This document shows, piece after piece, positions 55,768 through 63,424 of a DNA stretch of 64,000 nucleotides. The DNA lies in assembly GCF_018599195.1 (NCBI RefSeq), contig NZ_JAHFVK010000002.1, forward strand, positions 434,001-498,000, in the 5' to 3' direction. Every line of letters starts with the position of its first letter. Within the stretch, counting starts at the first letter, position 1. This DNA comes from Croceibacterium selenioxidans. Lineage in GTDB: Bacteria; Pseudomonadota; Alphaproteobacteria; Sphingomonadales; Sphingomonadaceae. The position numbers and the translations under genes are program-made. Below the pieces are notes generated by a model, which did no database searches, was not told the DNA's origin, and was given only the letters and a program-made list of their open reading frames with translations.

Positions 55768-56229
55768 CTAGAGCACCCGCCACACCCACAGCTTGATGCT
55801 GCTGGCGTAACGCGCGCCCGAGCAGATGAAGATCGACCGGTTCATCCAGTCGTAGGGTCCTTCGGGTGCGATGAATTCCGGTACGGTTCGAAAATAGTAC
55901 TCGGCTGGATCCACGTCTTCGCCGCGGCGCAAACGGTCCATCACCTCTGGCGGACCATGACGCAGACCTTTGTTGCGGATCTGGATTAGCACGCCGTCGT
56001 CAGTCTCAAGAGCATAGATGGCATCGGCCACGGTCACACCATCGGGTCGGGTCAGCTGCCAATCGGCGGAATTGCCCATCAGCTTGCCGCTGATCCTGGG
56101 CCCCTTCACATAACCACCCGCCACGATCGGAATGATGCGCCGCGTGCCGTCGACCACTTTGCCGATCTCTTTCGGAGCCTCCAACTCACCACTCGCTTCA
56201 TAGACAAACTCAAGCTCGGGCTTGATCAT
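55768..56229 (-). CDS. DUF3237 family protein
   Basis: A 153-residue beta-barrel-type protein of DUF3237: Gly-Gly-Tyr-Val-Lys-Gly-Pro-Arg-Ile-Ser-Gly-Lys, Ser-Ala-Asp-Trp-Gln-Leu-Thr-Arg-Pro-Asp-Gly-Val, Glu-Thr-Asp-Asp-Gly-Val-Leu-Ile-Gln-Ile-Arg-Asn-Lys-Gly-Leu-Arg-His and a C-terminal Trp-Met-Asn-Arg-Ser-Ile-Phe-Ile. The function of the family is largely unassigned. The ATG at 56229 follows an AGGAGAGG site. It is divergent from a GMC oxidoreductase with a 101-bp shared promoter, suggesting that they act in one pathway. Confidence 0.85.
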   Translation of the reverse strand: MIKPELEFVYEASGELEAPKEIGKVVDGTRRIIPIVAGGYVKGPRISGKLMGNSADWQLTRPDGVTVADAIYALETDDGVLIQIRNKGLRHGPPEVMDRLRRGEDVDPAEYYFRTVPEFIAPEGPYDWMNRSIFICSGARYASSIKLWVWRVL

Positions 56230-56330
56230 GCGCCTCTCCTGCATTGCGGCTCAAGTCTACGGTCCCTAGCGTGCGGCACAAGCGAATCGCGGGGTTGCCG
56301 CGCAAATTGGGTTTGAGAGGAGAGCTGGAA

Positions 56331-57989
56331 ATGGCTGCGGATCTTTACGCAGACTATGTCATCGTCGGAGCGGGCAGCGCGGGGTGCGTGCTGGCGGCCC
56401 GCCTGACGGAAAGCGGGGAGCACAAAGTGGTGTTGCTCGAAGCCGGTGGCGACGACCGGCCGCTGAAGGAACCGAGCCAGTTCATTTCCAACATCATGAT
56501 CCACACGCCGATCGGCTTCGGCAAGACCCTTAACGACCCCAAGGTCAACTGGCTGTACGAGACCGAGGTCGACGAGGGTTCGGGCGGCCGCGCGCACAAG
56601 TGGCCCAAGGGTAAGGTGCTGGGCGGATCGAGCTCGATCAACGGCATGCTCTACGTCCGTGGCCAGTCGGCCGACTATGACGGCTGGGCCCAGATGGGGG
56701 CGCGCGGATGGAGCTGGGACGATGTCCTGCCTTACTTCCGCAAGAGCGAGCATCAGGAGCGGGGCGAGGACGAGTTCCACGGCGCCGACGGCCCGCTCAA
56801 CGTGTCCGACTTCCCCGACGAACATCCGGTCAGCGCTGCGCTGGTCGAAGCGTGCCAGCAGGCGGGCATCCCGTACAAGAAAGACCTCAACGACGGAAAC
56901 CAGGAAGGCTGCAGCTTCTTCCAGATGACTGCCAAGAACGGCCGCCGCCATTCGGCTGCGGTCGCCTATCTTCACCCGGCGATGAAGCGCCCCAACCTCA
57001 CCGTCGAAACCCGGGCAATGACGACGCGGATCATCTTCGATGGCAAGAAGGCCGTCGGCGTCGAGTTCAAGCAGAACGGCGAAACCCGCAAGGTCATGGT
57101 TGGCCGCGAGGTGATCCTGGCTGCCGGCGCGGTGGAAAGCCCCAAACTTCTGGAAATCAGCGGCGTCGGCCAGGGCGCGTTGCTGCAGGAGCTCGGCGTC
57201 AAGGTGGTGCATGAATCGCCGATGGTGGGCGAGAACATGCAGGACCACTACATGATCGGCTGCCAGGCCGCGTTGAAGGAACCGCATCATTCGATCAACC
57301 AGCTGAGCCGCGGCGTGAAGCTGTTAGGAGAGATCGCCAAGTACGGCCTCACCCGCAAAGGCCTCCTCAGCTACGCAGTGGCGCACGGCTGCGCTTTCGT
57401 GAAGACAAGGCCGGAGCTGCAGTTCCCCGATGTGCAGATCCACGTGATGGCCGCGTCGATGGATCTCGAATACCTCAACCAGTATCAGGGCCTGCGGCTA
57501 GACAAGGATCCAGGCATGGCCTCGAACCCGTGCCAAGTGCGTCCGGAATCGCGCGGTTCGATCCACGCCAAGTCGCCCGACGGAACGGTCTGGCCGAAGA
57601 TCGTGCCGAACTACCTGTCGGACCCGATCGACAAGCAGAGCGTGGTCGACCAGCTCAAGCTGATCCGCAAGATCTGGCAGCAGCCGGCGCTCGAGCCCTA
57701 TCTCAAAGAAAAGGGCGATCCGTTCGGCAATACCGACGAGGAAATGCTCGCGTATGCCAAGCTCGCTGGAGGCACGCTCTATCACGCCGTTGGTACCGTC
57801 GCGATGGGTGACGAGCGCTATCCGCTCGACCCGCAGCTGCGAGTGCGGGGGGTCGAAAACCTGCGCGTGATCGACGCATCGGTGATGCCGAAAATCAGCT
57901 CGGGCAACACCAACGCGCCGACGATCATGATCGCCGAGAAAGGCGCCGAAATGGTCCTCGCGGGCGCCAAACAGGCAGTGGCGGCCTAG
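56331..57989 (+). CDS. GMC-family FAD-dependent alcohol oxidoreductase
   Basis: A 552-residue GMC enzyme. The FAD-binding start Val-Gly-Ala-Gly-Ser-Ala-Gly-Cys-Val-Leu-Ala lies within the first 25 residues. Lys-Val-Leu-Gly-Gly-Ser-Ser-Ser-Ile-Asn is the first GMC signature, Ala-Ala-Gly-Ala-Val-Glu-Ser-Pro-Lys-Leu-Leu the second, and Leu-Tyr-His-Ala-Val-Gly-Thr with the Asn-Ala-Pro-Thr tail carries the catalytic His/Asn pair. It oxidises an alcohol to an aldehyde. In sphingomonads GMC enzymes start catabolism of the phenylcoumaran lignin dimer; that role here is inference. GAGAGGAGAG precedes the ATG at 56331. Confidence 0.9.
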   Translation: MAADLYADYVIVGAGSAGCVLAARLTESGEHKVVLLEAGGDDRPLKEPSQFISNIMIHTPIGFGKTLNDPKVNWLYETEVDEGSGGRAHKWPKGKVLGGSSSINGMLYVRGQSADYDGWAQMGARGWSWDDVLPYFRKSEHQERGEDEFHGADGPLNVSDFPDEHPVSAALVEACQQAGIPYKKDLNDGNQEGCSFFQMTAKNGRRHSAAVAYLHPAMKRPNLTVETRAMTTRIIFDGKKAVGVEFKQNGETRKVMVGREVILAAGAVESPKLLEISGVGQGALLQELGVKVVHESPMVGENMQDHYMIGCQAALKEPHHSINQLSRGVKLLGEIAKYGLTRKGLLSYAVAHGCAFVKTRPELQFPDVQIHVMAASMDLEYLNQYQGLRLDKDPGMASNPCQVRPESRGSIHAKSPDGTVWPKIVPNYLSDPIDKQSVVDQLKLIRKIWQQPALEPYLKEKGDPFGNTDEEMLAYAKLAGGTLYHAVGTVAMGDERYPLDPQLRVRGVENLRVIDASVMPKISSGNTNAPTIMIAEKGAEMVLAGAKQAVAA

Positions 57990-57998
57990 CTCAACAAT

Positions 57999-58024
57999 TC
58001 CTCCCCGAGCTTGCTCGGGGAGGA
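57999..58024. repeat. 26-bp hairpin repeat
   Basis: TCCTCCCCGAGC and GCTCGGGGAGGA around TT, 9 bp after the GMC stop and 6 bp before the convergent next gene. Identical in sequence to 52813-52838. It probably serves as a terminator for both sides. Confidence 0.75.
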
Positions 58025-58030
58025 TCTAAC

Positions 58031-58522
58031 TTAGATCAAGGTGAGCGCCGCTACGGCCGCCCCGGCGCAAAGCACCACGAACCCCGCAGCCCACAGGCCC
58101 ACGCGGACGAAGTGTCCCTTCAGCGTCTCGTCCTCGACAATCTCAACCGGCTCCTCGGGCGCCATGACCGCCCCCATTCCCGCGCCGAACGCGGGCTCCA
58201 ACCGGGGCAGGTCGACCGCCGAAGTCAGCGCCAGCTTCTCGCTGGCAATCGCAAGCCGCTGGTCGGCTAGCTCGGCCTCCAGCTCGCCGGCGTCGGGACC
58301 GCCCTCGCCCTTCGCCAGGCCTTCGAGCTGGCGATCGATGCCGACCAGCCGATCAACCTGCTCAAGCGCCCGTCGGCGATTGCCCGAAAGCACGGCCAGC
58401 TGCAGCCGCGCCTGGGCGAGGCCGCTGGCTCTCATGAGGTTAAGTTCTGGGCGGAAAATTCCGCGTCTGTCCAAACGCATGAGTCCATTACCGTCAGCGA
58501 CGGCGGCGGAGTGTGCGACCAC
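58031..58522 (-). CDS. Hypothetical tail-anchored coiled-coil protein
   Basis: A 163-residue protein from a GTG at 58522 with GGGAG 7 nt upstream. The central part is Leu/Arg/Glu-rich and probably coiled coil (Arg-Arg-Ala-Leu-Glu-Gln-Val-Asp-Arg-Leu-Val-Gly-Ile-Asp). It is followed by an acidic stretch and a single C-terminal membrane helix (Trp-Ala-Ala-Gly-Phe-Val-Val-Leu-Cys-Ala-Gly-Ala). An ATG at 58480 is an alternative start. No family recognised. It lies 109 bp downstream of the serine hydrolase gene. Confidence 0.55.
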   Translation of the reverse strand: MVAHSAAVADGNGLMRLDRRGIFRPELNLMRASGLAQARLQLAVLSGNRRRALEQVDRLVGIDRQLEGLAKGEGGPDAGELEAELADQRLAIASEKLALTSAVDLPRLEPAFGAGMGAVMAPEEPVEIVEDETLKGHFVRVGLWAAGFVVLCAGAAVAALTLI

Positions 58523-58631
58523 TTGTTTTCTCCCGTCGTCCCCTGTGCAGCGCGACCTAACCTCAAGCGACCGCGCGATAAAACAGGGCTTCCGACCAGA
58601 CGGGCAAGGTTCGGGCCGGGCGGAAGGGATA

Positions 58632-59846
58632 TCAGTTCTGCGTCGAGGTGATCGCCTTGAGCATCGCCACGGTCTGGGCAAATTCGTCAGGTGGAGGATT
58701 GGGCGGAAGGAAGCTGAGCTTCACGATCACAGTCCGACTTTTCGGATGGACGTAGATCATCTGACCGGCCAGGCCCAAGGCCGCGAACGCGCCGGGCTCT
58801 TCGTCGACTTGCCAGGTCTGGAAACCATAGCCCGGCGGCTGGGCCTGCGGGCCCCTGATCGGGACCGGCAGCATGGTGGACATCTGCGTTACCCAGCCTT
58901 CTGGAAGGACGCGCGTTTGGCCGCGCCTGCCCCCGTCGAGCAGCAACTGACCGAGGCGGCCGAAGTCGCGAAGCGTGGCATTGAAGCCCATGCCGTTGAG
59001 GGCCCGTCCCCGACCCGGGGGTCCATCGGCTATCCAGAAGCCATCGCGTTCGGCCCCGAGCGGTGCCCATATCCGCTCCTGCATTTGCTGCTCAAGTTTC
59101 TGGCCCACCGCTTCTTCCAGCACCCAGCCCAGGACCGCGGTATCAAGCGTCGCGTAGTTGAACGTGCTTCCCGGCTCGGAACGGCGACCGACATCGATCG
59201 CGAAATCGGCAAAGCGCCGTTCGTTGCGGATGATCGCAGACTCGTGAATCCGCCCCGCCAAGCTCGGATTTTCGCCAAAGTCATAACGCTCGTCGATGTC
59301 CGAACCCGACCGCATCTGCAGCAATTGCCGGATGGTCACCCCGTCGTAACCGCCACCTTTGAGCTGCGGAACGTATTTGACTGCCAGATCATCGAGCGAG
59401 CCGATCTCGCCTTTGTCCAGCGCCAGCCCGACCAGCATGGCGGTGAAGGTCTTGGCCATCGAAAACGAGATGAAGGGCGTCGTCTCGTCAGACCGGTTGC
59501 GGTAGTCCTCGAACACGATCCGCCCGTCGCGAATGACGAGTAACGCGTTGGTGAAGGTGTCCTCGGCAAAACGCTCGTAGTCATGCGATTGCCCGCCGAC
59601 ATCGATGTGCGGCAAAGTGAGCGCAGCGCCCGACGGCAGATCCCACACTGGACCCCCACGCTTCACAGGGCGAGATTCGAAGACCTTGTCGGTATCACGG
59701 AAGGTGAAGCTGTTGACCTCCGGATTGAGCAATTGCCAGCGCATGGCGATGACAGCGGGAGAGGGGCCGGCTTTCTCGCTCTGGGCAACAGCCGGACAGG
59801 CCATTGCCAGCACGGCCAAGCTGGCCGCCAACACGCTTCGAGACAT
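58632..59846 (-). CDS. Exported serine hydrolase, class C beta-lactamase fold
   Basis: A 404-residue protein with a signal peptide (cleavage near Ala-Val-Ala-Gln) and the beta-lactamase/transpeptidase-like fold: nucleophile motif Ser-Met-Ala-Lys (SxxK), a Tyr-x-x type second motif in Phe-Asn-Tyr-Ala-Thr, and a late Gly-Leu-Ala-Gly-Gln. Relatives hydrolyse esters or amides, including 6-aminohexanoate dimer hydrolases and esterases EstB. In this setting an esterase for aromatic esters is possible; beta-lactam resistance should not be assumed. The ATG at 59846 begins the signal peptide. Confidence 0.87.
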   Translation of the reverse strand: MSRSVLAASLAVLAMACPAVAQSEKAGPSPAVIAMRWQLLNPEVNSFTFRDTDKVFESRPVKRGGPVWDLPSGAALTLPHIDVGGQSHDYERFAEDTFTNALLVIRDGRIVFEDYRNRSDETTPFISFSMAKTFTAMLVGLALDKGEIGSLDDLAVKYVPQLKGGGYDGVTIRQLLQMRSGSDIDERYDFGENPSLAGRIHESAIIRNERRFADFAIDVGRRSEPGSTFNYATLDTAVLGWVLEEAVGQKLEQQMQERIWAPLGAERDGFWIADGPPGRGRALNGMGFNATLRDFGRLGQLLLDGGRRGQTRVLPEGWVTQMSTMLPVPIRGPQAQPPGYGFQTWQVDEEPGAFAALGLAGQMIYVHPKSRTVIVKLSFLPPNPPPDEFAQTVAMLKAITSTQN

Positions 59847-59920
59847 CCGACGCCTCCCCCTGCTCTTACTCAATCCCGGTGGCACCTCGAGTTATGATTT
59901 CTGCCCGGAGAGATTCCGCG

Positions 59921-61390
59921 TCAAGCAGCGAGCCCGATTTCCTCACTCGGGGCGAAGTTGCCGTGAAGGCCGAAGCGCAGCTGGATGGGGACCTTGATCG
60001 TGGCGATCGGGCCCTTCTCGATGTCGAGCGCGTCGAATAGCAGCAAGTCGCTGCGATGGTCTTCCAGCCGGTTGCACACCTGCACGATCCAGCCGTCGCC
60101 TTCGGGTGCATCCTTGCTGCGCGGGATGAAGCACGGCTCCTGCAGACTCGAGACCGGCCCGCACCACCAGTGTTGCTCCTTGCCGGTTTCGAGGTCCTTG
60201 AGGAACAGGCAGTTCATCAACAAGCCGCCGGCGCTGCCGCCCTTGAGCTCCACCGGGCGGCGCATGTCCATTTCCAGGAACCAGCCGTAGCGGGTCTGCT
60301 TGCCAGCAAAGCGGTCGTCGATGCGGGGGAACTCGGCCGCCGTGTCGGTCAGCTTTGTGATCGCGTCGAACTCCTCCCCGTTGCTGGCCAGGTCCACCGT
60401 CCAGTCGGACAGGAAGCTCATCGCCTCCATCCCGTTGAACGGCGCACCATGGACGTCGGGGAAGAACGGAAACATGTTATTCTTCGCCTCGCAGGTGAGG
60501 AAGTGGATTTTGGTCCCTTCCTGCCAGGCGTTGAGCACGTGGCTGGCGAAACAGTTGTCGCGCTTGAACCAGCGTATGTCTTCCTGCTTGAGGTCGTCAC
60601 GACGCGGGATCACGCCGAGATAGACCGGCAGCGTGGTGTCGAAGCCGAAGTGCGGCAGGCCTTTCTCCAGTCGTTCCCACGACCCGATCGAGGGCACGAT
60701 GTGGAGGATGAGATAGTCCTCGGTGATCCCGAAGTCGTGCATCATGCAATAGTAGGGGACCTTGAACCACTTCTCGCGGACCAGTTCGCCCTCGGGGCTG
60801 ATTTCGTAATAGGTCACGTCATCGGTGCACAGGCCCGAGGCGGCATAGCCGATGGCGACCATGTTGCCGGTCTTAGGGTCGACCTTCGGGTGAGAGGTAA
60901 AGGTCTCCCCTGTCATCTTGCCGCCGAACTTTTCGAATCCGATCGTCTCCATCGTTGCTGGGTCCATCAACAACGCCGGCGAATCCTCCTTCATCGCCCA
61001 CAGCTTGCCGGCATAGATCCAGGCGTTGGTGTTGGCGGTCGAACGAATCTTCCCCTTCACACTCTCGTCGTCGGTCAGCGGGTTGCGATAGGCGCCGAAC
61101 AGGGCCTTGCCGGCCTCGTTCTCCAGCTTCCACTTGTCGGTCTGCGCCCAGCGCTGGCGGAAGTCGCACTGGCCGTCGTGGAAGTGGAACCGGGTGATCA
61201 TTCCGTCGCCGTTGAAGGAAATGTCGTCCCCCAGGCGCGGCGGGAACTGCGGATCGGGCTGCACACGGTAGAACGCGCCGTCGAGCTCGGGCGGGATCGT
61301 GCCTTCGTGTTGAAGGTCGTTGATGTCGGCTTCGATCCGGCTGGGGGTGTTGAAGCCGGTAAAGCTGGGAGTCTGGGGAAAATGCGACAT
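59921..61390 (-). CDS. Lignostilbene alpha,beta-dioxygenase
   Basis: A 489-residue carotenoid-cleavage-family nonhaem iron dioxygenase. The four iron-binding His are visible at 167 (Ser-His-Pro-Lys), 218 (Met-Met-His-Asp), 284 (Ser-His-Val-Leu-Asn) and 476 (Leu-His-Gly-Asn-Phe). Phe59, Tyr101 and Lys134 fall at the positions I recall for the substrate-binding and catalytic residues of characterised lignostilbene dioxygenases; Lys134 and Tyr101 contact the 4-hydroxyl of the stilbene. This marks cleavage of a 4-hydroxystilbene to two aldehydes rather than carotenoid cleavage. AGAGGACCTA precedes the ATG. It is divergent from a MarR gene, 90 bp apart. Confidence 0.93.
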   Translation of the reverse strand: MSHFPQTPSFTGFNTPSRIEADINDLQHEGTIPPELDGAFYRVQPDPQFPPRLGDDISFNGDGMITRFHFHDGQCDFRQRWAQTDKWKLENEAGKALFGAYRNPLTDDESVKGKIRSTANTNAWIYAGKLWAMKEDSPALLMDPATMETIGFEKFGGKMTGETFTSHPKVDPKTGNMVAIGYAASGLCTDDVTYYEISPEGELVREKWFKVPYYCMMHDFGITEDYLILHIVPSIGSWERLEKGLPHFGFDTTLPVYLGVIPRRDDLKQEDIRWFKRDNCFASHVLNAWQEGTKIHFLTCEAKNNMFPFFPDVHGAPFNGMEAMSFLSDWTVDLASNGEEFDAITKLTDTAAEFPRIDDRFAGKQTRYGWFLEMDMRRPVELKGGSAGGLLMNCLFLKDLETGKEQHWWCGPVSSLQEPCFIPRSKDAPEGDGWIVQVCNRLEDHRSDLLLFDALDIEKGPIATIKVPIQLRFGLHGNFAPSEEIGLAA

Positions 61391-61480
61391 TAGGTCCTCT
61401 CTTATCGCGCGCCGCCTTGTTGTGGGCGATTGTATGCTCCACTAACGATTAGGCAAGGGAAGGGTGAGGATTAGGGGCTA

Positions 61481-61933
61481 GTGCCAACGCTGAAACTGAT
61501 GGATGTCAAATCCCGCGGCCTTGGCGGGCTGGATGGAATTCTCGGCTTCCATCTCCGGCTCGCGCACGGCGCCGTCTATCGACACTTCACTGAAACCTTC
61601 GCCAACCTCGATCTCACGCAAAAACAAGTTTCCGCCTTGTGGCTGGCGGCCGAAGAGCCGGGCATTTCACAGGTCGAGCTGGGCCGGAAGCTCAGCATGG
61701 ATCGGGCGACGACCATGACCATCGTTAACCGCCTGCAGGATCGCGATTTCGTCCGGCGCGAACGGTCGGACAGCGATGGGCGCAAGCAGGCCCTCCACGT
61801 GACGCCCACGGGCCTCGCCGCGCTCGATGAGGCGAAAGTCTGCATCGCGGAGCACGAAAAGTGGCTGAAAGCGCGCTTCACCGCTGCCGAGGTCGAAAAA
61901 CTGGTGGAAATGCTGACGCGAATCCACGAATGA
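61481..61933 (+). CDS. MarR-family transcriptional regulator
   Basis: A 150-residue winged-helix regulator: the recognition region Gln-Val-Glu-Leu-Gly-Arg-Lys-Leu-Ser-Met-Asp-Arg-Ala-Thr-Thr-Met and the wing Asp-Phe-Val-Arg-Arg-Glu-Arg-Ser-Asp-Ser-Asp-Gly-Arg-Lys are typical. The start is GTG at 61481 (AGGGG upstream); an ATG at 61499 is possible. Its position back to back with the lignostilbene dioxygenase gene and upstream of an aromatic acid transporter suggests that it represses both, with an aromatic ligand as inducer. Confidence 0.9.
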   Translation: MPTLKLMDVKSRGLGGLDGILGFHLRLAHGAVYRHFTETFANLDLTQKQVSALWLAAEEPGISQVELGRKLSMDRATTMTIVNRLQDRDFVRRERSDSDGRKQALHVTPTGLAALDEAKVCIAEHEKWLKARFTAAEVEKLVEMLTRIHE

Positions 61934-61963
61934 GATCCTTCTTGGGAGAGAGGAAGATACAAA

Positions 61964-63328
61964 ATGGCAGGTGCCACTGGGGGAACTAATCCCATCCAGG
62001 TGATCGACGACAACCCGATGAGTTTCCGTCAATGGGTCGTCATTGTCCTAATGATTCTGCTTAACGCGCTCGATGGTTTCGACGTTTTGTCCAGCGCCTT
62101 CGCGGCTCCCGGCATTTCCGAGGAGTGGGGCATCCCCCGCTCCGAGCTGGGCATCGTTCTTTCGGCCGAACTCGTCGGCATGGGCTTCGGCTCGCTGATC
62201 CTGGGTGGGGTGGCCGACAAGATCGGCCGCAAGCCGGCCATGTTGCTCTGCCTCGTGGTCATGGCCGTTGGCATGTACATGGCTCACGCCGCCACTGGCG
62301 TTTCTGAGCTGACCATCTGGCGGCTCATCACCGGCCTTGGCATCGGCGGCATGCTCGCCGCGACCAATGCCGTGACCGCCGAAACCTCGAACAAGAAGGA
62401 CCGCAGCCTCGCCATGGCGCTGTACGTGATCGGCTATCCGTTGGGTGGCGTGATCGGCGGTTTCGCCGCGCAGAGCTGGCTGCTGGTCGACTATGACTGG
62501 CGGGCGGTATTCCTGTTCGGCGCCATCGTGACGGCGGTGATGATCCCGTTGGTCATGTTGCTGGTCCCGGAAACCCCCGCCTTCTACGCGGCTCGCCGCC
62601 CCGAAGGCGCGCTCGCCAAGATCAACAAGTCGCTGCGCGCCCTGCGCCAACCGGAGATCGCCGAGCTTCCGCCGGTGCCGGAAACCGTGGCCAAGCCCAA
62701 GGTCACCGATATCCTCTCCAACCCGCGCCTGCGGCCGGTTACTCTGTTGCTGGCGTTCGGCTACATGTTCCACACCCTGACGTTCTACTTCATCCTGAAG
62801 TTTGCGGTTCAGATCGTGCATGACGCCGGCTTTACCCAGCCGGAAGCTGCGAGCACGCTGACTGTCGCCAATATCGGCGGTGCCGTCGGCGGTGCGATCT
62901 TCGGTTTTGCACTCAAGAAATGGGACATCAAGGGACCGACCATCGCTGCGGCCGTGCTCGGTTCGGCCGCGGTGGCTGCGTTTGGCATGGGAAGCGACAC
63001 CCTGTGGGGCTGGCGTATTGCTGCGTTCCTGACGATGTTCTTCCTCAATGCGGCGATCGTGGGTTACTATGCCGCCTTCGCTCGGGGCTTCCCGGCCTAT
63101 GCCCGCGCCACGGGTACGGGCTTTGTGCTCGGCGTTGGCCGGGCCGGTGCGGCAGGCTCGCCCATCATCGCCGGGTTCCTGTTCACGGCGCTCGGCAACG
63201 AGCAACTTCTGACGGTGTCGATCGTCATGTCGCTCGGCGCGATCATTGGCGCTGGCCTGTTGTGGCTGCTGCCGATGCGCGACGCCGATGCGGATCTCGG
63301 GATTTCGACCGCGGAGGCAGCGCGCTAA
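61964..63328 (+). CDS. AAHS-type MFS transporter for aromatic acids
   Basis: A 454-residue, 12-helix major facilitator. The helix 1 motif Leu-Asp-Gly-Phe-Asp (acidic pair needed for proton coupling in PcaK/BenK-type carriers) and the loop 2-3 Gly-Gly-Val-Ala-Asp-Lys-Ile-Gly-Arg-Lys place it in the aromatic acid:H+ symporter group. GGGAGAGAGGAAG precedes the ATG. It lies 30 nt after the MarR gene, so it is co-transcribed with it. Vanillate or 4-hydroxybenzoate-type acids are likely substrates. Confidence 0.9.
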   Translation: MAGATGGTNPIQVIDDNPMSFRQWVVIVLMILLNALDGFDVLSSAFAAPGISEEWGIPRSELGIVLSAELVGMGFGSLILGGVADKIGRKPAMLLCLVVMAVGMYMAHAATGVSELTIWRLITGLGIGGMLAATNAVTAETSNKKDRSLAMALYVIGYPLGGVIGGFAAQSWLLVDYDWRAVFLFGAIVTAVMIPLVMLLVPETPAFYAARRPEGALAKINKSLRALRQPEIAELPPVPETVAKPKVTDILSNPRLRPVTLLLAFGYMFHTLTFYFILKFAVQIVHDAGFTQPEAASTLTVANIGGAVGGAIFGFALKKWDIKGPTIAAAVLGSAAVAAFGMGSDTLWGWRIAAFLTMFFLNAAIVGYYAAFARGFPAYARATGTGFVLGVGRAGAAGSPIIAGFLFTALGNEQLLTVSIVMSLGAIIGAGLLWLLPMRDADADLGISTAEAAR

Positions 63329-63424
63329 GCGCTTCGCCACGGTTGAAATTCAGGCTGGCGCGAGACGGACAGAAGGGCCATGGGCGCCTGAAAGTTCGTC
63401 CCGCCAGCCAGTGAGAGAGTTGCC

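Noticed and set aside
58632-59846. Beta-lactamase conferring antibiotic resistance
   Set aside because: The fold and SxxK motif are shared with esterases and amidases; no resistance-specific features are visible and the setting is catabolic.
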